NCBI GenBank assembly: GCA_039707465.1
Contig: CM077647.1
Coordinates: 113,954,110 to 114,018,109, forward strand
Length of the DNA stretch: 64,000 bases
Origin: Rhabdophis nuchalis
Lineage: Eukaryota; Chordata; Lepidosauria; Squamata; Natricidae
Direction of reading: 5' to 3'
Part shown: in pieces, positions 24,202 to 34,866 of the stretch
Position numbering within the stretch: position 1 is the stretch's first letter
Layout of the letters: every line of letters starts with the position of its first letter
Position numbers and translations under genes: made by a program
The notes under the pieces: generated by a model
Told to the model about the DNA's origin: nothing
Databases searched by the model: none
The model's input: only the letters and a program-made list of their open reading frames with translations

Positions 24202-24922
24202 ATTTACTCCTCTTTTTTTGGCCAATACTCCTCTGTAATTGGCCAATATTTACTCCTCTTTTTTTGGCCAATACTCCTCTTTTTTGGCCAATACTTACTC
24301 CTCTTTTTTTGGCCAATACTCCTCTTTTTTGGCCAATATTTACTCCTCTTTTTTTGACCAATACTTACCCCTCCTTTTTTGGACAATACTTATTCCTCTT
24401 TTGTTGGCCAACACTTATTCCTCTTTTTATGGCCAATACTTGTACTCCTATTTTTTTGGGCAATACTTACTCCCCTTTTTTGCCCAATACTAATTCCTTT
24501 TGTTTTTTACCAATACTTACCCCTCTTTTATTGGCCAATACTTACTCCCCTTGTAGACAATACTTACTCCTCCATTTTTGGCCAATACTTACTACTCTTT
24601 TTTAGGCCAATACTCCTCTTTTTTGGCCAACCCTAATTCCTTTTTTTAAAACCAATACTTACCCCTCTTTTTTTGGCCAATACTTATTCCTCTTTTTATG
24701 GCCAATATTTGTACTCCTACATTTTTGGCCAATACTTACTCCCCCTTTTTGGCCAATTCTAATTCTTTTTTTTACCAATACTTACCCCTCTTTTTTTGTC
24801 CAACACTACACTTTTATTGGCCAATACTTACTCCTTCTTTTTTGGGCAATACTTACTTCTCCTTTTTTGGGGAAATAATTAACCCTCTTTTTTTGGCCAC
24901 ACTCCTCTTTTTATGGCTAATA

Positions 24923-27907
24923 TTTTATTATTTATTTATTTATTTTATTTAAATTTATACCCCGCCCTTCTCCACAGAGGACCCAGGGCGGCGCACAGGA
25001 AATTTAAAAAACATACAAAAATACAATAAATATAATTTTAAAAAACTATTAAATAACCCCATCCTGCGCTAAAACCAAATTTTAAAACCCAATTTAAAAC
25101 TATCTTAAGTCCCCAAGGGAGGTTAGGCTAGGCCGGCTTGTTGAAACAGATATGTCTTAAGACATTGGCGGAAGAGGCGGAGGTCGGTGATGGTACGTAA
25201 TTCAGGGGGTAGGTCATTCCAAAGGGCTGGCCCCGCCACAGAGAAGGCTCTTCCCCTGGGCGTCGCCAGTCGGCATTGTCCGGCCGACGGTACCCTGAGG
25301 AGGCCCTCTCTGTGGGAGCGGATTGGTCTGAGGGATGTATGGGGCAGGAGGCGGTCTCGCATATAACTAGGTCCCGAGCCATGGAGCGCTTTAAAGATGG
25401 TAGTCAAAACCTTGAAGCGCACTCGAAAGGCCACAGGAAGCCAATGCAGCTCGCGCAGGATCGGTGTTATGTGGGAGCATTTAGTGGCTCCCATAATCAC
25501 CCGCGCGGCTGCGTTTTGGACTAGCTGTAGCTTTCGAGTGCACCTCAAGGGAAGCCCCATGTAGAGAGTATTACAGTAGTCGAGTCGGGACGTCATGAGT
25601 GCTTGAGTGACTGTGCGTAGGGCAGCCCGGTCCAGTAAGGGGCGCAGTTGGCGCATCAGGCGAACCTGATGGAACGCCCCCCTGGCCACGGCTGCCACAT
25701 GGTCCTCCATGGACAGCCGGGAATCCAGGAGGACACCCAAATTGCGCGCCCTCTCCACGGGGGCCAGTGTTTCGCCCCCAATGGCCAGAGTTGGAGTGAT
25801 CTGGCTGAACCGGGGTGCCGGAAACCACAGCCACTCAGTCTTGGCAGGGTTGAGTTTGAGTTTGTTACCACCCATCCAGATCCGTACGGCTTCCAGACAC
25901 CGGGACAGCACTTCGGCGGCATCGTTGGGGTGGTTTGGGGTGGATATGTACAACTGAGTGTCATCAGCGTACAGATGGTATTCCACCCCAAAACCACGGA
26001 TGATCTCACCCAGCGGCTTCATATATGTGTTGAAAAGGAGGGGCGAGAGGACCGACCCCTGAGGAACCCCACATAGGAGAGGCCTCAAGGTCGACCTCTG
26101 CCGTCCCGTCAACACATATTGCGACCGACCAGAGAGGTAGGATGAGAACCACCGCAGAACGGTGCCTCCCAGCCCCAACCCCCCCAGTCGGTGCAATAGG
26201 ATACCATGGTCGATGGTATCAAAAGCCGCCGAGAGGTCTAATAGGACTAGGATAGAGGAATACCCTCTATCCCGCGCCCTCCAGAGATCATCAACCAACG
26301 CGACCAATGCCGTCTCAGTACTGTGACCGGGCCGGAAGCCGGACTGGCGCGGGTCTAGATAATCAACTTCCTCCAGGTGTCGCGGAAACTGTTGGGCCAC
26401 CACACTCTCGACAACCTTCACTAAAAAGTGAAGGTTGGAGACCGGACGATAGTTCTCTAGTAAAGCTGGGTCCAGGGACGGCTTCTTGAGGAGGGGCCTC
26501 ACTACCGCCTCTTTCAAGACGGCAGGTAAGGACCCCTCACTCAAAGATGCGTTGACAATGCCCTGGAGCCAGCCTCGTGTCGTCTCCCAGGATGCCAGTA
26601 CAAGCCAGGAGGGACACGGGTCCAATAAACATGTGGTCGCCCTAAGTTTCCTTGACAACCTGTCCATATCCTCGGTGGTAACAAAGTCGAACTCCTCCCA
26701 AGAAGGAGCCTCAAGACTAGCCTCGGACAGTCCCACAGGACCACTGTCGATGGAGGGTAGCTCATTCCGAATCCGAGTGATTTTCTCCTGCAGATAAATC
26801 CCAAATTCCTCTGCTCGCCCTTGCAGAGGGGCTTCCCGCGGCCTCTGGTGAAGGAGGGAGCGGGTCACCCCAAACAGGGCGGCAGGGCGGTTATCTGCGG
26901 ATGCAATAAGGGTGGCACAATACTCCCGTTTGGCCACTCTTATCGCCACTAAATAAGCCCTAATATGGGTTCTCACTAGTGTTCGGTCGGCTTCGGAGCG
27001 AGAGGATCTCCATCTACTCTCTAGGCATCTCTTGTGGCGTTTCATCCCCCGGAGCTCCTCAGTGAACCAAGGAGCCCGGGTGATTCGTCGCCGCAAGAGA
27101 GGCCGCAAGGGCGCAACTCGGTCCAAGGCCCCCGTGGCCGCACTTAACCATGCGGCCACTAGGTCCTCAGTCGAGTCGCGGGGCAGGGTCACAGGAATTG
27201 GCCCAAGCTCCCTCTGGAACCTTTCCGGGTCCATTAGAAGCCTGGGGCGGAACCATATAGGAGTGTCCGGTTCCGCCTCCCCGCGGTGGGGTGCAGCGAT
27301 TGGAAAGTCCAGCCGAAGGAGAGCGTGATCCGTCCATGACAAGGGAGTAATGACTAGATCCCCTATTCCAAGATCACGGCTCCACTGTCCCGAGACAAAG
27401 ATGAGATCCAGTGTGTTCCCCCCCTCGTGAGTGGGGCCTAAAACTACTTGGGTCAGGTCCATGGCCGTCATGGAAGCCATGAACTCCCGAGCTGCTCTAG
27501 AGGCTTCGCCCGCCGACGGCAAGTTAAAGTCCCCCATGACTACCAGTCTGGGGGTCTCAACTGCCGCCTCAGCTATCACCTCTAGGAGCTCGGGCAGGGC
27601 TGTTGTTGCATAGCGAGGAGCCAGGTATACAACTAACATGCCCAACTGCCTTCCTAGGCCCCATCTCACATAGAGAGATTCACACCCGGTTGTCTGGGGG
27701 ACAGAGGTCTCCTTTGGCTCAAGACCTTCCTTTACGATAATCGCCACCCCCCCCACCCCTCCCTAGGGCCCTAGGCTGATGAAAAGCACGGTAACCTGGT
27801 GGGCACATGTCTACGAGGGGCATACCCCCCTCGTGGCCCAACCAGGTTTCCGTTATACCCACCAGGTCCGGGCCCCCTCTGACACAAGGTCACGAATGAG
27901 GGGGGAG
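24923..27907 (-). mobile_element. 5'-truncated L2/CR1-L3-like LINE, copy 1
   Basis: 2985 bp, minus strand, much more GC-rich than the satellite. It comprises a partial ORF2, a 200-bp 3' UTR with GGGCGGGGTATAAATTT and an AAAT-repeat tail. TAATA flanks it at 24918-24922 and 27908-27912; the empty form ggctaatacttactcccc is common in the satellite (for example near 19778). The 5' end is lost inside the endonuclease. The family call is from YADDTQLYIS, LDLSAAFDTIDH and SRLDYCNTLY; L2 versus L3 is not settled. A homopolymer of 8 C (7 in the other complete copies) breaks the frame near 27744. Confidence 0.9.
25123..27756 (-). pseudogene. LINE ORF2 fragment, copy 1 (frameshifted)
   Basis: 877 codons remain open, but the frame is broken by one extra C in a C-run near 27744, just inside the endonuclease, and no ATG begins it (the first in-frame start is GTG). 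The endonuclease remnant keeps VMGDFNLP, LDLIFVSGQW and WTDH. The RT keeps NYRPVSN, QSGFRPGHST, LDLSAAFDTIDH, GVPQGSVLSPLLF and YADDTQLYIS. Amino acids differing from the other copies include Arg for Gly in EASxAAREF, Leu for Ser in RSTxRPLL and Met for Val in QALxTSRLDY. Not expected to be functional. Confidence 0.88.
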
Positions 27908-30900
27908 TAATACTTACTCCCCTTTTTTGGCCAATACTTACTCCTCCTTTTTTGGTGAATACTTACGACTCTTTTTTTGGCCAATACTCCTCTTTTATTG
28001 GCCAATATTTACTCCTCTTTTTTTGGCCAATACTCCTCTTTTTTGGCCAACACTAATTCCTTTTTTTTAACCAATACTTACTCCTCTTTTTTGGCCAATA
28101 CTTACTCCTCTTTTTATGGACAATACTTACTCTTTTTATGGTGAATACATATTCCTTTTTTTAATGCAAATACTTACACCTCTTTTTTTGACCAATACTT
28201 AATCCTCCTTTTTTGTCCAATACTTTCTCCAGTTTTTTTGGCCAATACTTACTCCTCCTTTTTTGGCCAATACTTACTCCTCCTTTTTTAGCTAATACTT
28301 AATCCTCTTTTTTTGACCAATACTTACTCCTCCTTTTTGAACCAATACTCCTCTTTTATTGGCCAATATTTACTCCTCTTTTTTGGGCCAATACTCCTCT
28401 TTTTTTGGCCAATACTCCTCTTTTATTGGCCAATATTTATTCCTCTTTTTTTGGCCAATACTCCTCTTTTTTGGCCAATACTTACTCCTCTTTTTTTCGC
28501 CAATGCTCCTCTTTTTTTGGCCAATACTTACTCCTCTTTTTTTGACCAATACTTACCCCTCTTTTTTTGGCCAATACGCCTCTTTTTTGGCCAATACGTA
28601 CTCCTCTTTTTTTGACCAATACTTACCCCTCTTTTTTTAGCCAATACTCCTCTTCTATTGGCCAATATTTACTCCTCTTTTTTTGGCCAATACTCCTCTG
28701 TAATTGGCCAATATTTACTCCTCTTTTTTTGGCCAATACTCCTCTTTTTTGGCCAATACTTACTCCTCTTTTTTTGGCCAATACTCCTCTTTTTTGGCCA
28801 ATATTTACTCCTGTTTTTTTGACCAATACTTACCCCTCCTTTTTTGGACAACACTTATTCCTCTTTTTTTGGCCAACACTTATTCCTCTTTTTATGGCCA
28901 ATACTTGTACTCCTATTTTTTTGGGCAATACTTACTCCCCTTTTTTGCCCAATACTAATTCCTTTTGTTTTTTACCAATACTTACCCCTCTTTTATTGGC
29001 CAATACTTACTCCCCTTGTAGACAATACTTACTCCTCCATTTTTGGCCAATACTTACTACTCTTTTTTAGGCCAATACTCCTCTTTTTTGGCCAACCCTA
29101 ATTCCTTTTTTTAAAACCAATACTTACCCCTCTTTTTTTGGCCAATACTCCTCTGTAATTGGCCAATATTTACTCCTCTTTTTTTGGCCAATACTCCTCT
29201 TTTTTGGCCAATACTTACTCCTCTTTTATTGGCCAATACTTACTCCCCTTTCAGCCAATACTTACTCCTCCTTTTTTTGCCAATACTTACTACTCTTTTT
29301 TTGGCCAATACTCCTCTTTTTTGGCCAACACTAATTCCTTTTTTTAACCAATACTTACCCCTCTTTTTTTGACCAATACCTAAACCTCCTTTTTTGGCCA
29401 ATACTTACTCCTTTTATTTGACCAATACTTACCCCTCCTTTTTTGGACAATACTTATTCCTCTTTTTATGGCCAATATTTGTACTCCTCCTTTTTTGGGC
29501 AATACTTACTCTCCTTTGTATGGCCAATACTAATTCCTTTTTTTTTTAACCAATACTTACCCCTCTTTTTTGGCCAACACTACTCTTTTATTGGCCAATA
29601 CTTACTCCCCTTGTAGACAATACTTACTCCTCCATTTTTGGCCAATACTTACTCCCCCTTTTTGGCCAATTCTAATTCCTTTTTTTTACCAATACTTACC
29701 CCTCTTTTTTTGTCCAACACTACTCTTTTATTGGCCAATACTTACTCCTTCTTTTTTGGGCAATACTTACTTCTCCTTTTTTGCGGAAATAATTAACCCT
29801 CTTTTTTTGGCCACACTCCTCTTTTTATGGCTAATACTTACTCCCCTTTTTTGGCCAATACTTACTCCTCCTTTTTTGGTGAATACTTACGACTCTTTTT
29901 TTGGCCAATACTCCTCTTTTATTGGCCAATATTTACTCCTCTTTTTTTGGCCAATACTCCTCTTTTTTGGCCAACACTAATTCCTTTTTTTTAACCAATA
30001 CTTACTCCTCTTTTTTGGCCAATACTTACTCCTCTTTTTATGGCCAATACTTACTCTTTTTATGGTGAATACATATTCCCTTTTTTAATGCAAATACTTA
30101 CACCTCTTTTTTTGACCAATACTTAATCCTCCTTTTTTGTCCAATACTTTCTCCAGTTTTTTTGGCCAATACTTACTCCTCCTTTTTTGGCCAATACTTA
30201 CTCCTCCTTTTTTAGCTAATACTTAATCCTCTTTTTTTGACCAATACTTACTCCTCCTTTTTGAACCAATACTCCTCTTTTATTGGCCAATATTTACTCC
30301 TCTTTTTTGGGCCAATACTCCTCTTTTTTTGGCCAATACTCCTCTTTTATTGGCCAATATTTATTCCTCTTTTTTTGGCCAATACTCCTCTTTTTTGGCC
30401 AATACTTACTCCTCTTTTTTTCGCCAATGCTCCTCTTTTTTTGGCCAATACTTACTCCTCTTTTTTTGACCAATACTTACCCCTCTTTTTTTGGCCAATA
30501 CGCCCCTTTTTTGGCCAATACGTACTCCTCTTTTTTTGACCAATACTTACCACTCTTTTTTTAGCCAATACTCCTCTTTTATTGGCCAATATTTACTCCT
30601 CTTTTTTTGGCCAATACTCCTCTGTAATTGGCCAATATTTACTCCTCTTTTTTTGGCCAATACTCCTCTTTTTTGGCCAATACTTACTCCTCTTTTTTTG
30701 GCCAATACTCCTCTTTTTTGGCCAATACTTACTCCTCCTTTTTGAACCAATACTCCTCTGTAATTGGCCAATATTTACTCCTCTTTTTTTGGCCAATACT
30801 CCTTTTTTTTGGCCAATACTTACACTTCCTTTTTGAACCAATACTCCTCTTTTATTGGCCAATATTTACTCCTCTTTTTTGGGCCAATGCTCCTCTTTTT

Positions 30901-31882
30901 TTGGCCAATACTCCTCTTTTATTGGCCAATATTTATTCCTCTTTTTTTGGCCAATACTCCTCTTTTTTGGCCAATACTTACTCCTCTTTTTTTCGCCAAT
31001 GCTCCTCTTTTTTTGGCCAATACTTACTCCTCTTTTTTTGACCAATACGTACCCCTCTTTTTTTGGCCAATACGCCTCTTTTTTGGCCAATACGTACTCC
31101 TCTTTTTTTGACCAATACTTACCCCTCTTTTTTTAGCCAATACTCCTCTTTTATTGGCCAATATTTACTCCTCTTTTTTGGCCAATACTCCTCTGTAATT
31201 GGCCAATATTTACTCCTCTTTTTTTGGCCAATACTCCTCTTTTTTGGCCAATACTTACTCCTCTTTTTTTGGCCAATACTCCTCTTTTTTGGCCAATATT
31301 TACTCCTCTTTTTTTGACCAATACTTACCCCTCCTTTTTTGGACAATACTTATTCCTCTTTTGTTGGCCAACACTTATTCCTCTTTTTATGGCCAATACT
31401 TGTACTCCTATTTTTTTGGGCAATACTTACTCCCCTTTTTTGCCCAATACTAATTCCTTTTGTTTTTTACCAATACTTACCCCTCTTTTATTGGCCAATA
31501 CTTACTCCCCTTGTAGACAATACTTACTCCTCCATTTTTGGCCAATACTTACTACTCTTTTTTAGGCCAATACTCCTCTTTTTTGGCCAACCCTAATTCC
31601 TTTTTTTAAAACCAATACTTACCCCTCTTTTTTTGGCCAATACTTATTCCTCTTTTTATGGCCAATATTTGTACTCCTACATTTTTGGCCAATACTTACT
31701 CCCCCTTTTTGGCCAATTCTAATTCTTTTTTTTACCAATACTTACCCCTCTTTTTTTGTCCAACACTACACTTTTATTGGCCAATACTTACTCCTTCTTT
31801 TTTGGGCAATACTTACTTCTCCTTTTTTGGGGAAATAATTAACCCTCTTTTTTTGGCCACACTCCTCTTTTTATGGCTAATA
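27908..31882 (+). repeat. Satellite block between LINE copies 1 and 2
   Basis: Two HOR copies (landmarks 28313 and 30237, spacing 1924 bp). From about 28861 onward the sequence repeats at +6404 bp. Compared with the later equivalent stretch (34867-36641), this block holds about 555 bp more: roughly 70 bp soon after the LINE and 485 bp inside the first HOR. This fully accounts for the longer spacing (6960 bp) between LINE copies 1 and 2. No genes. Confidence 0.9.
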
Positions 31883-34866
31883 TTTTATTATTTATTTATT
31901 TATTTTATTTAAATTTATACCCCGCCCTTCTCCACAGAGGACCCAGGGCGGCGCACAGGAAATTTAAAAAACATACAAAAATACAATAAATATAATTTTA
32001 AAAAACTATTAAATAACCCCATCCTGCGCTAAAACCAAATTTTAAAACCCAATTTAAAACTATCTTAAGTCCCCAAGGGAGGTTAGGCTAGGCCGGCTTG
32101 TTGAAACAGATATGTCTTAAGACATTGGCGGAAGAGGCGGAGGTCGGTGATGGTACGTAATTCAGGGGGTAGGTCATTCCAAAGGGCTGGCCCCGCCACA
32201 GAGAAGGCTCTTCCCCTGGGCGTCGCCAGTCGGCATTGTCCGGCCGACGGTACCCTGAGGAGGCCCTCTCTGTGGGAGCGGATTGGTCTGAGGGATGTAT
32301 GGGGCAGGAGGCGGTCTCGCATATAACTAGGTCCCGAGCCATGGAGCGCTTTAAAGATGGTAGTCAAAACCTTGAAGCGCACTCGAAAGGCCACAGGAAG
32401 CCAATGCAGCTCGCGCAGGATCGGTGTTATGTGGGAGCATTTAGTGGCTCCCATAATCACCCGCGCGGCTGCGTTTTGGACTAGCTGTAGCTTTCGAGTG
32501 CACCTCAAGGGAAGCCCCATGTAGAGAGTATTACAGTAGTCGAGTCGGGACGTCACGAGTGCTTGAGTGACTGTGCGTAGGGCAGCCCGGTCCAGTAAGG
32601 GGCGCAGTTGGCGCATCAGGCGAACCTGATGGAACGCCCCCCTGGCCACGGCTGCCACATGGTCCTCCATGGACAGCCGGGAATCCAGGAGGACACCCAA
32701 ATTGCGCGCCCTCTCCACGGGGGCCAGTGTTTCACCCCCAATGGCCAGAGTTGGAGTGATCTGGCTGAACCGGGGTGCCGGAAACCACAGCCACTCAGTC
32801 TTGGCAGGGTTGAGTTTGAGTTTGTTACCACCCATCCAGATCCGTACGGCTTCCAGACACCGGGACAGCACTTCGGCGGCATCGTTGGGGTGGTTTGGGG
32901 TGGATATGTACAACTGAGTGTCATCAGCGTACAGATGGTATTCCACCCCAAAACCACGGATGATCTCACCCAGCGGCTTCATATATGTGTTGAAAAGGAG
33001 GGGCGAGAGGACCGACCCCTGAGGAACCCCACATAGGAGAGGCCTCGAGGTCGACCTCTGCCGTCCCGTCAACACATATTGCGACTGACCAGAGAGGTAG
33101 GATGAGAACCACCGCAGAACGGTGCCTCCCAGCCCCAACCCCCCCAGTCGGTGCAATAGGATACCATGGTCGATGGTATCAAAAGCCGCCGAGAGGTCTA
33201 ATAGGACTAGGATAGAGGAATACCCTCTATCCCGCGCCCTCCAGAGATCATCAACCAACGCGACCAATGCCGTCTCAGTACTGTGACCGGGCCGGAAGCC
33301 GGACTGGCGCGGGTCTAGATAATCAACTTCCTCCAGGTGTCGCGGAAACTGTTGGGCCACCACACTCTCGACAACCTTCACTAAAAAGTGAAGGTTGGAG
33401 ACCGGACGATAGTTCTCTAGTAAAGCTGGGTCCAGGGACGGCTTCTTGAGGAGGGGCCTCACTACCGCCTCTTTCAAGACGGCAGGTAAGGACCCCTCAC
33501 TCAAAGATGCGTTGACAATGCCCTGGAGCCAGCCTCGTGTCGTCTCCCAGGATGCCAGTACAAGCCAGGAGGGACACGGGTCCAATAAACATGTGGTCGC
33601 CCTAAGTTTCCTTGACAACCTGTCCATATCCTCGGTGGTAACAAAGTCGAACTCCTCCCAAGAAGGAGCCTCAAGACTAGCCTCGGACAGTCCCACAGGA
33701 CCACTGTCGATGGAGGGTAGCTCATTCCGAATCCGAGTGATTTTCTCCTGCAGATAAATCCCAAATTCCTCTGCTCGCCCTTGCAGAGGGGCTTCCCGCG
33801 GCCTCTGGTGAAGGAGGGAGCGGGTCACCCCAAACAGGGCGGCAGGGCGGTTATCTGCGGATGCAATAAGGGTGGCACAATACTCCCGTTTGGCCACTCT
33901 TATCGCCACTAAATAAGCCCTAATATGGGTTCTCACTAGTGTTCGGTCGGCTTCGGAGCGAGAGGATCTCCATCTACTCTCTAGGCATCTCTTGTGGCGT
34001 TTCATCCCCCGGAGCTCCTCAGTGAACCAAGGAGCCCGGGTGATTCGTCGCCGCAAGAGAGGCCGCAAGGGCGCAACTCGGTCCAAGGCCCCCGTGGCCG
34101 CACTTAACCATGCGGCCACTAGGTCCTCAGTCGAGTCACGGGGCAGGGTCACAGGAATTGGCCCAAGCTCCCTCTGGAACCTTTCCGGGTCCATTAGAAG
34201 CCTGGGGCGGAACCATATAGGAGTGTCCGGTTCCGCCTCCCCGCGGTGGGGTGCAGCGATTGGAAAGTCCAGCCGAAGGAGAGCGTGATCCGTCCATGAC
34301 AAGGGAGTAATGACTAGATCCCCTATTCCAAGATCACGGCTCCACTGTCCCGAGACAAAGATGAGATCCAGTGTGTTCCCCCCCTCGTGAGTGGGGCCTA
34401 AAACTACTTGGGTCAGGTCCATGGCCGTCATGGAAGCCATGAACTCCCGAGCTGCTCCAGAGGCTTCGCCCGCCGACGGCAAGTTAAAGTCCCCCATGAC
34501 TACCAGTCTGGGGGTCTCAACTGCCGCCTCGGCTATCACCTCTAGGAGCTCGGGCAGGGCTGTTGTTGCATAGCGAGGAGCCAGGTATACAACTAACATG
34601 CCCAACTGCCTTCCTAGGCCCCATCTCACATAGAGAGATTCACACCCGGTTGTCTGGGGGACAGAGGTCTCCTTTGGCTCAAGACCTTCCTTTACGATAA
34701 TCGCCACCCCCCCACCCCTCCCTAGGGCCCTAGGCTGATGAAAAGCACGGTAACCTGGTGGGCACATGTCCACGAGGGGCATACCCCCCTCGTGGCCCAA
34801 CCAGGTTTCCGTTATACCCACCAGGTCCGGGCCCCCTCTGACACAAGGTCACGAATGAGGGGGGAG
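31883..34866 (-). mobile_element. 5'-truncated L2/CR1-L3-like LINE, copy 2
   Basis: 2984 bp with the same 5' breakpoint, 3' tail and TAATA duplication (31878-31882 and 34867-34871) as copy 1, so it is a duplicate rather than a new insertion. It has 7 C at the site that is frameshifted in copy 1. One private change (gcgactgacc where copies 1, 3, 4 and 5 have gcgaccgacc) gives Gln in LSGxSQYVL. Confidence 0.92.
32083..34821 (-). CDS. LINE ORF2, N-terminally truncated (copy 2)
   Basis: 912 open codons beginning at a GTG (V of VGITETW), not a true start; the element is cut shortly upstream. Residues, counted from there: Glu5 of ITETW, GDFN (110-113), LDLIF (151-155) and TDH (178-180) of the endonuclease; the first endonuclease motif (Asn) is missing. 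RT: LLENYRPVSN (467-476), QSGFRPGHST (506-515), LDLSAAFDTIDH (541-552), GVPQGSVLSP (598-607) and YADD (631-634). The C-terminal part has SRLDYCNTLYMGLP and LVQNAAARVI. Just upstream the frame seems to need one more base in a G-run (+ strand ggccccctc, about 34829-34837), suggesting an old 1-base loss. Non-autonomous relic. Confidence 0.88.
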   Translation of the reverse strand: MGITETWLGHEGGMPLVDMCPPGYRAFHQPRALGRGGGVAIIVKEGLEPKETSVPQTTGCESLYVRWGLGRQLGMLVVYLAPRYATTALPELLEVIAEAAVETPRLVVMGDFNLPSAGEASGAAREFMASMTAMDLTQVVLGPTHEGGNTLDLIFVSGQWSRDLGIGDLVITPLSWTDHALLRLDFPIAAPHRGEAEPDTPIWFRPRLLMDPERFQRELGPIPVTLPRDSTEDLVAAWLSAATGALDRVAPLRPLLRRRITRAPWFTEELRGMKRHKRCLESRWRSSRSEADRTLVRTHIRAYLVAIRVAKREYCATLIASADNRPAALFGVTRSLLHQRPREAPLQGRAEEFGIYLQEKITRIRNELPSIDSGPVGLSEASLEAPSWEEFDFVTTEDMDRLSRKLRATTCLLDPCPSWLVLASWETTRGWLQGIVNASLSEGSLPAVLKEAVVRPLLKKPSLDPALLENYRPVSNLHFLVKVVESVVAQQFPRHLEEVDYLDPRQSGFRPGHSTETALVALVDDLWRARDRGYSSILVLLDLSAAFDTIDHGILLHRLGGLGLGGTVLRWFSSYLSGQSQYVLTGRQRSTSRPLLCGVPQGSVLSPLLFNTYMKPLGEIIRGFGVEYHLYADDTQLYISTPNHPNDAAEVLSRCLEAVRIWMGGNKLKLNPAKTEWLWFPAPRFSQITPTLAIGGETLAPVERARNLGVLLDSRLSMEDHVAAVARGAFHQVRLMRQLRPLLDRAALRTVTQALVTSRLDYCNTLYMGLPLRCTRKLQLVQNAAARVIMGATKCSHITPILRELHWLPVAFRVRFKVLTTIFKALHGSGPSYMRDRLLPHTSLRPIRSHREGLLRVPSAGQCRLATPRGRAFSVAGPALWNDLPPELRTITDLRLFRQCLKTYLFQQAGLA

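Larger units (their letters stand above)
14610..24922 (+). repeat. CCAAT/T-tract satellite array, block 2
   Basis: Same satellite as block 1, resuming directly after the CR1. From about 18 kb the order becomes more regular, with HOR copies that start at a conserved run (gaccaatacttactcctcc, then ttttgaacc; landmarks at 18138, 20185 and 23367). The diagnostic variants ctctgtaattggcc, cgccaatgctcc and ggccaatacgcc appear here and persist to 61 kb. No genes. The stretch 20.7-22.9 kb is more diverged than its surroundings and resembles block 1. Confidence 0.92.
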
